Below, one piece after another: positions 1 to 6,476 of a DNA stretch of 12,552 nucleotides. The DNA is from Acidobacteriota bacterium (GTDB taxonomy: Bacteria > Acidobacteriota > Polarisedimenticolia > J045). The notes under the pieces were generated by a model. That model searched no databases. It worked only from the letters and a program-made list of their open reading frames with translations, and was not told the DNA's origin. A program made the translations under genes and the position numbers. The stretch is taken from contig JALTMS010000485.1 in NCBI GenBank assembly GCA_027001345.1, positions 1-12,552 of the forward strand, given 5' to 3'. How positions within the stretch are numbered: the first letter of the stretch is position 1; every line of letters begins with the position of its first letter.

Positions 1-3000
1 GCTTGCGGGTGTAGGGGCCACCATCACCCTGGTAGGCGCTACGGTGCGGGTGTCCCGGACGCTTGTGCATCACAGGATCGACGATCGCCTGTAGAGCACC
101 AATGTTGCCGGCGGCATCCCTGCCTCGTACGTAGAATGTGCGTAGCGTCGCCTCCAGGTCGGTGCCTGGCGCTGCTGAGCCCGGATCACCACCAGCTCTG
201 CGAGCAGCGATCTGGATCTCCTTGCCGGTCTGCGGGTTGCGCCCCGTGCGTGCCGCGCGCTTGGCGGCACTGAACGACCCAAGACCGACGAGCGCGACAG
301 CGTTGCCTTTCTTCGTCGCCGTACTCGCGGGACGATCAGGCCCCCTGCGAACCGGCGGCCATGAACCCGGCTTGGCAATGATGTAGTCGAGAGCACGCTT
401 GGCGTCGGCCTTGCTGATGGTGCCCGCCAGCACGGCACCGAGGCCGTCGGAAACCGTGCTCGAAGCGTCCGGGCCAGCGAAAAGGTCCTCTTCGGTGACG
501 ACATCGCCGTCGTCGTCCGGATCCAGACCACGTTCCAGGGGATTGCCCACCCCCCCAACGACCATCGGAGCCCTCAGGGCCGTACTCTCGAAGGCCAGCA
601 GTCCCCGGGGGTCGATCAGATCGGCGATGTGGGAGAGGCGGTCTCTGGGAAAAGCCCACCAGCCGAGACCGGGGGCGCCGCCCCGTCGGCCCCTGCCCGA
701 GTCTTCCACGCCGTCCTGCAGGCCGCCCTCACCCACGGCGCCCGCGGGAGCGCGCCGACCGGAGTCGCAGTAGCCGTCCTTGTCGTCGTCACATCTCTCG
801 TCGTTGCTCAGAGCGCGCCCCTGGTTGGGGTCGTAGAGTGCACCGGCCCGCAGGTAGGCACCACCCCAGTCGTCGTTGCGGGTCGCCGCCCGGGTACCGA
901 GTTCGTGAAGGTAGGCGCGAGCACCGAGAAGCTCGGTGAGCTGGAAATCGCTGCGTACGATGGGCACACCCACCGCATCGACCTTGATGCTGTTGTCCGC
1001 CCCGCGGAACAGGGGCACACCCTGGGTCCCGTAGCTGACGCGCTCGAGTACCGAGCCGGAAGCGCTGGCCAGAGCCGTCACGCTTCCCGAGGCGTTGGGC
1101 AGCATGTGCTCGGCCGGGGACCCCGCAGCGAAGTCACGAATCTGCCACAGCAGACCTGTCGAGGGGGTCACACCCACCTGGCGCAGGAGTCGGTCCGTAT
1201 CGTCCCGCTCCTCGAGGGGCTGCTGGTCGAGGTAGTAGAGCAGGTGGTGTTCATCGGCGGTGCCACCGCTTCCCTTCAGCACTCGGTGGATCTGCCGGTT
1301 GCGACCATCGTAGCGATAGCGTGCCACGACCGAGCTGTCGGAGACCCGCAGTAAACGCACCAGCCGACCGAAGGCGTCGTAGCGAATCTCCACTTCGCCG
1401 GTGATGGTCTGCCGCCCGTTTTCGTCGTGGGCGAAGTTGCGCCCATCGGCATCGGGAGTGCTCAGATCATCGTGGAAATCATCCGGCACCCGATCGTCGC
1501 TGGCCTTGCCACAGCACTGCAGCTCGTCGTAGCGCTCGAGGTTGTTGGGCGTCGCCCCGTAGCTGCGCGCGTTGCGCACCAACTCCGGAGCATTGCCCAC
1601 CGCGTCGAGGGTCCAGGACAGATCGTCGTCCGGAGTGCCGGAGGGCGTCAGGGCGGCATCGAACAGCGCCTCGACAGCGGAGACCACCCGCCCGGCGGAG
1701 TCCCGGGAGAGCCGCACGCCACGGGTGAGGTCCACAGTGGCGTCGTGGATCCGCAACTCGGAAGTCACCCTTCCCGCCCCGTCGTAGCCATAGCGGAAGC
1801 CCGCGATCAGGCTGCCGCCGGAATTGTGCCTCACCTCGGCCACTCGTCCGGTGGCGTCGAAGCTGACGCTCGTCTCGATGCCACTGCCGGAACTCACGGA
1901 GGCCACCCGATCCATGCCCAGGTAGCGCAAGCTCACCGTGCCACCGGAGCTGCCGCCGTCGCTGACAGTCGTCAGACGCCCGGCGGCATCGTAGGAATAG
2001 TCGATACTCCGGCCCGAAGGGTACGTCACAGAGCTGACCTGACCGTCGGCCACATAGGCCAGGTCGACGGCCCGGAAGGCGGTGCTGAACGGCAGGCGTT
2101 GTTCTTCCTCGACCAGCCTGCCGAGCAGGTCGTAGTAGCGCAGCGAGTCGCCGTCGTCGTCGGGGTCGAGGGCATTGTTGTTGTCGAAGGCGCGGGAAAC
2201 CTGCCCCATGCCGTTGTACTCGAAGAGTTGCTGGGTCGTACCTTCGATGCGCGGAGCCGGCGCGATGTCCACTCGGGTCAGGCGATGCTCGGCGTCGTAG
2301 GCATAATCGAAGACACTCCCCGTCCGATCGGTCAGGCGTGTCAGACGTCCAGCCGGATCGTAGGCTCGGCTGACGGTGGTCTCACCCGGCCAGGTCTCCG
2401 TGACCACCCGATCGAGGTTGTCGTAGCCGTAGCTGACCACGTTTCCTCTGGGGTTGGTCAATGTGGTCAGACGGGAGTTGTCGTCCCAGGTCCACGAAGT
2501 GACGATCTCGCCGGAGCTGTTGTAGGGGTTGCTCGCATCGGGGACCGGGGAGGTCGTCCCGTCGCCCTGGCCGGAAGCGGTGAGAATCCGACGCGTGCTG
2601 AGCCGCCGCGACATTCCGTCGTAGGTCACTTCGGTGATGTTGCCGTGGGCGTTGACCGCTACCGACTCGCCGGCATGGGCCGGAGAACGGCGCTGCACCG
2701 TGCCTCCCGGAGGACCGAGGGGATCGCTGCTGTAGATCACGTCGAAGAAGCTGTCGTAGCCCCAGCGCCAGGCGTTGCCCGCGTTGTCCACCCGCAACGT
2801 GAGCCTCCCCACCGCGTCGTAGAAGAAGGTCGTCAAGAGGCTACTCGACGGCCCGCCCGCGGAGTGCAGATCGACGGTCTCGGCCTCGGCCAGGTTGCCG
2901 CCGTCGTCCCAGGTCAGCTCCACCGTGCTGCCCTCGGGCAGTTCCACGCGGGACAGACGCCCCTGACCGTTCCAGCTCCAGGCGGTGGTGGCCCCGTGAT

Positions 3001-6000
3001 CATCTCTGAGGAAGGTTCGCCTGCCGGCGGCATCGTACTCGAAGATCGTGTTGACCAGGCCGTCTCCCGGCAACAGGCCGCCTTCTGTCAGGCTGGCCGG
3101 ACGCTGGGGCGTGGAGCCGGCGGGCATGCCCAGCACCCGATCCACCCGCACCACGCGACCGAGTTCGTCATGAAGGTACCGCACGTCCCGGAGCAGGGTA
3201 TTGCGGCTCCCCGAACGGTCGGTGGGACTCGCGCCGCCGACCGTACCCCGCACCTGCACCTGCACCAGATTGTCGATGGGATCGTGGAAGTAGTCGGTCA
3301 CGCCACCGACGCCATCGGTGCGGCGGACCCGGCGTCCGAGGCCGTCGTAGGCGAAGTCGACCACGCTGCCCACCGGATCATCCACCCGGAGCAGGGCTCC
3401 GTCGTCATCGTAGGTGTAGGCCCATGTGGCGGGGGTACCGCCGAAGGGTCCGGCAGCGCCCACAGTGCGCTCGGTGAGCAGGCCGCGAGCATCGTAGACA
3501 CCCTGCACCTCGTTGCCTTCCGGAGCGATGACGCGGACCACGTTGCCGTCGCCATCGTAGCGGAAGCTGCCTCTGACGGTCAGCGTGCCGGAAACCTCCA
3601 CGCCGTAGCTCAGAGGTCGATCGAGCACGTCGTAGGTCCAGCTCGACTCCGCCCAGCCGCCCACGCTGCGGGTGTCGCCTCGATCTTCCCGCAACAGGCG
3701 CGACAAGTTGTCGTTGGCGTCGTACTCGTAACGGGTCTTGTACGACAGGGGGCTCAAACCGCTTTCACCGACTCCCGTGGCCTTGTCGCCGTCGGGGCCG
3801 GACTTGTCCGCGGTGGCCGCGGCAGTACGCTGCTCGACGAGCTGGTCGAGGGCGTTGTAGACCCGCACGTGACGCACACCCCGGGCATCGATCAGGTCCG
3901 TGGGATGACCGAGCCGATCATAGCTCAGGCGCAGGACCGACAGCGTGCCATCCCGCCGCTCGGCCAGGTAGCCTCCGGTCGAGCCGTCGAGGCTCCGGCC
4001 GTCGGCAGGCGGCGGCGTGCTCGCCCCGTCTCCGTCGGGATCGCTTTCCGGGTGGTAGGAAAAGGTGCTCTCCACCCCTGCTGGATCGACCACGCCGATG
4101 AGCTGCCCAAAGTCATTGTGGCGCCAGAGGGTGACGACTTCCTGCTGGTTGTCACCCTCCACTCCCGCCTGGCGGCTGGCGGGATCGAGACGCACAGTGG
4201 GATCGTCCCGACGCACCCGGGCGCCAGCGCTCTGGTCCACGCGCCCGTCACCATTGAGGTCACCGAGGTTCAGCTCGGCGGTGGTCAGATCGATACCCCA
4301 TTCGGCAGCGTAGGCATTGACGCCGTTGAGATCGGGGTCCCCCTCCTGGTAGTCGTAGCTCCACGTGGTCGTGTAGCGAGCAGCCGACCACTCGCCCCCA
4401 TTGGGCGGGGTGTAGCCGGCCTCGTTGCCCCGTGGGTCGACCATCGTGCGGAGCTGGTTGTACAGCGGCTCGTAGGTGTAGGTGGTTACCAGATCGCTCT
4501 GTGGGCCGCCCCGCCCGTCTCCCCGCACGGGATCGGCAACCCGCCGAACCTCGAGCAGATTCCCCTGGCGATAACGATCCGCCCCCGTCTCGTCGTAGGT
4601 CAGGCGCACCGAAGCGCCTCCCGGCAGGTCAGCCTGAGCCAGCAATCCGTCGGCGTTGTAGCGCAACTCCGTACTCAGATCGCCGGTCGCCTGCTGAACC
4701 ACGTGGGTCAGCTCGTGGCCCCGTGCATTGAGCCGATGTTCGAAGGTGTGCCCCTCGGGATCGGTGACCAAGGTCTGCCGCCGTTCGAGATCGAGCAGCC
4801 CCGGATCGGCCCCTGGATTGAGAGCCTGATAGCTGAAGCTCACCGTGCCTCCCGCGGGCACTCCGGCCGCTCCCGTGCCGCCCACGTCCTGCTGCAACAC
4901 CCGGTCGAAGCTCAGCGCACCGGTGGCCTCGTCGTCGGGCTGGCTGGAGTAAGTGTTGGTCAGCCAGACTTGCCCGCGGGGATCGGTGATGGTCAGCAGA
5001 TTGTGATTGAGCCGGGCATCGCTCGCGCCCGACGAGTAGCTGTAGGTGACGGTCTTGCCCGAAGGGAAATCGTTGCCGTGGGGCGTACCGGTGACCACCG
5101 GCGAGCGCACCGAGGACAGATTGCCGTCGGCGTCGTAAGCGAAGACCACCTCGCGGCCGGTGGGGTCGCTGACGCGAATCACCCGGCCGTCGGCGTCGTA
5201 GCCGTAGTCGATGGCGCGACCGAGGGTATCGACCACCGTGGTCAGCAGACCCTGGTGATCGTAGAGGTAGCGAATCGTGCTCCCGTGAGCATCTTCCCGG
5301 GTTACCAGTGCGCCGGCCACCGACGATCCGTCGAGGGGGTTGAAGGTGCGCAGCAGACCGTCGGGATCTCGCAGGGCGTAACTCCCGTCGGACTTCGAAC
5401 GCAGCACGGCGAATTGCCCCTCGGGAGAGGCGAAGCCCGTCGCGCCGCGGGTGAAGGTCTCGCAACGACCGTCGCCGGTGCAATGATCTACGTTGCCACC
5501 CGTGCCGGCGCGCAGATGCTCGGCGTCGGAGAAGAACCAGCCATGCCCCAGCGGACCATTCCACGCCACCTGGCTACGGTAGGTGCGCGACAGGTGCCAG
5601 TTCAGCCCTCGGCCGACGATTTCCAGGTCCGTGTGGTGGGTGATGAACTCTCCCGTGGCAGCAATCACGCCGGCCTGAGTTTTCTTGGCCGAAGGATCCC
5701 AGCCGCGCACCACGACCTTGCCGTTCCGCGCAGCGAGAAAACCGCTCTCCACACCGTCGAAGTCGGTGCCGTTGGGCTGGGGGGCGAAGATGCGCCCGTT
5801 GGGAACGCAAGGCCCGGCCACCTCCCGGGGGGCGCCCGACGAGTCGCTGCCCACGGAGCCCTCGCCGCTTTCGTCCATCGCCGCGACCAGGTAGGTGAAG
5901 GCCCGGCCCGCCACCGGTCGATCCGGAACGGTGACCTCGGTGCCCGTCACCGAACCCTGGCTGCACTCCCCCGCACTCGAGGCGAGGTCGGCGACCTGCC

Positions 6001-6211
6001 CGCGGTAGACGTGGTAGCCGACCGCCACCGTCACCGGATCCCAGGCCAGGGTCTGCCGGTCGGGGAGCCGGAGGCTCTCAACCTCCGGGGGAACCGCCCG
6101 GGCGAGAGCACCACCGGCAAGGAACACGACGGCCAGGGCCGCCCCGGAGATGACCCGTGTCGGTAAAGTGCGAACGAATTCGAGTACTGAAGGTAGGGTT
6201 CGGACTATCAC
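1..6211 (-). CDS. Secreted RHS/YD-repeat protein with C-terminal HU-like segment, 3' end cut by window edge
   Basis: One open frame runs from GTG 6211 through the left edge: 2070 complete codons, no stop. I checked the frame at both ends and at several internal points. Domains by residue: Sec signal peptide 1-39 (cleavage after ARA); FN3-like 45-125 (LAWDPV, YHVYRG, FTYLVAAMDESG); DUF6531-like about 185-245 (FITHHTDLEIVGRGLNWHL, YRSQVAWNGPLGHGW); YD repeats about 290-1793; divergent RHS core around YDPNQGR (1793); DPRGL at 1867-1871; C-terminal region 1872 onward with an HU-like segment at about 1921-2006. Asp-rich calcium-type loops interrupt the repeats. In this family the repeats form a hollow shell around a C-terminal effector. 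The signal peptide suggests Sec export, and no PAAR domain is present. GTG 6211 is chosen because GGGAG lies 7 nt upstream and no in-frame ATG precedes the signal peptide. Family assignment is certain; toxin activity is inferred. Confidence 0.95.
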   Translation of the reverse strand, partial: MIVRTLPSVLEFVRTLPTRVISGAALAVVFLAGGALARAVPPEVESLRLPDRQTLAWDPVTVAVGYHVYRGQVADLASSAGECSQGSVTGTEVTVPDRPVAGRAFTYLVAAMDESGEGSVGSDSSGAPREVAGPCVPNGRIFAPQPNGTDFDGVESGFLAARNGKVVVRGWDPSAKKTQAGVIAATGEFITHHTDLEIVGRGLNWHLSRTYRSQVAWNGPLGHGWFFSDAEHLRAGTGGNVDHCTGDGRCETFTRGATGFASPEGQFAVLRSKSDGSYALRDPDGLLRTFNPLDGSSVAGALVTREDAHGSTIRYLYDHQGLLTTVVDTLGRAIDYGYDADGRVIRVSDPTGREVVFAYDADGNLSSVRSPVVTGTPHGNDFPSGKTVTYSYSSGASDARLNHNLLTITDPRGQVWLTNTYSSQPDDEATGALSFDRVLQQDVGGTGAAGVPAGGTVSFSYQALNPGADPGLLDLERRQTLVTDPEGHTFEHRLNARGHELTHVVQQATGDLSTELRYNADGLLAQADLPGGASVRLTYDETGADRYRQGNLLEVRRVADPVRGDGRGGPQSDLVTTYTYEPLYNQLRTMVDPRGNEAGYTPPNGGEWSAARYTTTWSYDYQEGDPDLNGVNAYAAEWGIDLTTAELNLGDLNGDGRVDQSAGARVRRDDPTVRLDPASRQAGVEGDNQQEVVTLWRHNDFGQLIGVVDPAGVESTFSYHPESDPDGDGASTPPPADGRSLDGSTGGYLAERRDGTLSVLRLSYDRLGHPTDLIDARGVRHVRVYNALDQLVEQRTAAATADKSGPDGDKATGVGESGLSPLSYKTRYEYDANDNLSRLLREDRGDTRSVGGWAESSWTYDVLDRPLSYGVEVSGTLTVRGSFRYDGDGNVVRVIAPEGNEVQGVYDARGLLTERTVGAAGPFGGTPATWAYTYDDDGALLRVDDPVGSVVDFAYDGLGRRVRRTDGVGGVTDYFHDPIDNLVQVQVRGTVGGASPTDRSGSRNTLLRDVRYLHDELGRVVRVDRVLGMPAGSTPQRPASLTEGGLLPGDGLVNTIFEYDAAGRRTFLRDDHGATTAWSWNGQGRLSRVELPEGSTVELTWDDGGNLAEAETVDLHSAGGPSSSLLTTFFYDAVGRLTLRVDNAGNAWRWGYDSFFDVIYSSDPLGPPGGTVQRRSPAHAGESVAVNAHGNITEVTYDGMSRRLSTRRILTASGQGDGTTSPVPDASNPYNSSGEIVTSWTWDDNSRLTTLTNPRGNVVSYGYDNLDRVVTETWPGETTVSRAYDPAGRLTRLTDRTGSVFDYAYDAEHRLTRVDIAPAPRIEGTTQQLFEYNGMGQVSRAFDNNNALDPDDDGDSLRYYDLLGRLVEEEQRLPFSTAFRAVDLAYVADGQVSSVTYPSGRSIDYSYDAAGRLTTVSDGGSSGGTVSLRYLGMDRVASVSSGSGIETSVSFDATGRVAEVRHNSGGSLIAGFRYGYDGAGRVTSELRIHDATVDLTRGVRLSRDSAGRVVSAVEALFDAALTPSGTPDDDLSWTLDAVGNAPELVRNARSYGATPNNLERYDELQCCGKASDDRVPDDFHDDLSTPDADGRNFAHDENGRQTITGEVEIRYDAFGRLVRLLRVSDSSVVARYRYDGRNRQIHRVLKGSGGTADEHHLLYYLDQQPLEERDDTDRLLRQVGVTPSTGLLWQIRDFAAGSPAEHMLPNASGSVTALASASGSVLERVSYGTQGVPLFRGADNSIKVDAVGVPIVRSDFQLTELLGARAYLHELGTRAATRNDDWGGAYLRAGALYDPNQGRALSNDERCDDDKDGYCDSGRRAPAGAVGEGGLQDGVEDSGRGRRGGAPGLGWWAFPRDRLSHIADLIDPRGLLAFESTALRAPMVVGGVGNPLERGLDPDDDGDVVTEEDLFAGPDASSTVSDGLGAVLAGTISKADAKRALDYIIAKPGSWPPVRRGPDRPASTATKKGNAVALVGLGSFSAAKRAARTGRNPQTGKEIQIAARRAGGDPGSAAPGTDLEATLRTFYVRGRDAAGNIGALQAIVDPVMHKRPGHPHRSAYQGDGGPYTRK
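194..451 (-). other. HU/IHF-like DNA-binding segment inside the RHS C-terminal region
   Basis: Residues about 1921-2006 of the RHS protein resemble the HU nucleoid protein. ISKADAKRALDYII (from 1932) matches HU helix 2. Residues 1972-1981 (VALVGLGSFS) match the central HU strand motif (V.LVGFGTF). RAARTGRNPQTGKEIQIAA follows, with the near-invariant DNA-arm signature RNPQTGKEI at 1991-1999, including the proline that intercalates between base pairs in HU. Departures from HU: about 19 extra residues (PGSWPP onward, rich in P and R) sit between helix 2 and the KKGN turn. After the arm, the usual third helix (PAFxAGKxLKxxV type) is replaced by a Gly/Pro linker. The segment is in the same frame as the YD repeats, so it is a fusion rather than a separate gene. 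Whether it folds and binds DNA is unknown. Confidence 0.88.
836..5340 (-). repeat. YD (RHS) repeat region
   Basis: Degenerate repeats of roughly 20 residues built on YDxxGRL or YDADGN (examples: YDHQG at 317, YDADGRV and YDADGNL shortly after). They continue to the core motif at 1793. At DNA level this shows as many short copies of the forward-strand string gtcgta, complement of the Tyr-Asp codon pair. The region is interrupted by a dockerin-like loop at 651-659 (D-L-N-G-D-G-R-V-D) and by LDPDDDGD at 1348-1355. In known RHS structures these repeats form beta-hairpins that spiral into a closed shell. The repeats are protein-level, not exact DNA repeats. Confidence 0.93.
6095..6211 (-). other. 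Signal peptide of the RHS protein
   Basis: Residues 1-39 have basic residues (R4, R14, R19), a hydrophobic core (ISGAALAVVFLAGGALA) and an ARA motif before VPPEV, fitting a Sec/SPI signal peptide. No lipobox cysteine is present. The n-region is longer than usual and contains VRTLP twice (residues 3-7 and 13-17). It also carries the codons CTA, TCA and TTA, which are nearly absent from the rest of the gene. Confidence 0.8.
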
Positions 6212-6218
6212 GGCATGG

Positions 6219-6223
6219 CTCCC
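6219..6223 (-). promoter_or_regulatory. Ribosome binding site deciding the GTG start of the RHS gene
   Basis: GGGAG on the minus strand lies 7 nt upstream of GTG 6211. An ATG at 6216 is too close to this site and opens a frame that stops after two codons. A second in-frame GTG at 6241 has no comparable site. Confidence 0.55.
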
Positions 6224-6319
6224 GGTCGCCGACGACCGCACCGCGCCACCGCGCCGCAGGACGATCCATCGCTAGGATTGACTCAGACACGCGAGCTGCG
6301 ACGTTTCACACCCGCCACG

Positions 6320-6341
6320 AAAAACCCCGCGCGCTAACGGG
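6320..6341 (-). terminator. Possible weak rho-independent terminator of the bcr-gcdH operon
   Basis: On the minus strand, CCCG (6341-6338), an 8-nt spacer and CGGG (6329-6326) are followed by GTTTTT. The 4-bp stem is short, but the U-tract is real and the site lies about 135 nt past the gcdH stop. It abuts the candidate -10 box of the RHS promoter, so one of the two calls may be spurious. Confidence 0.3.
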
Positions 6342-6342
6342 T

Positions 6343-6370
6343 AAGATACGGCGAGTAAAGCCAAAACCAA
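6343..6370 (-). promoter_or_regulatory. Candidate sigma-70-like promoter for the RHS gene
   Basis: TTGGTT (6370-6365) and TATCTT (6348-6343) are separated by 16 nt on the minus strand. This would put transcription start near 6336 and leave a leader of about 125 nt before GTG 6211. Both boxes are imperfect. This AT-richer patch of the gap is the best place seen for a promoter. Confidence 0.25.
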
Positions 6371-6423
6371 GGGGGATGACCGATTCTGAGGGACAGTCGT
6401 CCCCTTCGGACCACCAATCGGAA

Positions 6424-6452
6424 GCACAGCCTTTGACCAGGAACGGCTGTGC
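6424..6452 (-). other. Perfect 8-bp inverted repeat just downstream of gcdH
   Basis: GCACAGCC (6424-6431) and GGCTGTGC (6445-6452) pair perfectly around a 13-nt loop, 24 nt after the gcdH stop codon on the minus strand. No U-tract follows, so it is not a standard intrinsic terminator. It could stabilise the mRNA 3' end, act with Rho, or be a protein-binding palindrome. The rest of the 6212-6476 gap shows no gene I can support. Confidence 0.4.
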
Positions 6453-6476
6453 CCTTGCCCTGGCTGCTGCCGTGCC

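Noticed and set aside
629..1354. Plus-strand open frame of 241 codons
   Set aside because: Same antisense register opposite the RHS core and spacer; it ends at the single TTA codon of the RHS gene body.
836..5340. CRISPR array or tandem DNA repeat
   Set aside because: The recurring gtcgta-type strings come from Tyr-Asp codons in degenerate protein repeats. Spacing and sequence vary, and the frame stays open throughout.
4629..5966. Minus-strand open frames at 4629-5564 and 5574-5966, and at 6334-7149
   Set aside because: They are out-of-frame shadows of the RHS gene and gcdH, Arg/Gly-rich with no motif.
1427..6166. Plus-strand open frame of 1579 codons opposite the RHS gene
   Set aside because: It is codon-for-codon in register with the RHS frame. 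In that register antisense stops appear only where the sense strand uses TTA, CTA or TCA, and the RHS gene almost never does. Its translation has no recognisable domain, while the minus strand reads as clear YD repeats.
6208..6216. ATG at 6216 as the RHS start
   Set aside because: This ATG opens a different frame that stops after two codons; the RHS frame starts at GTG 6211.
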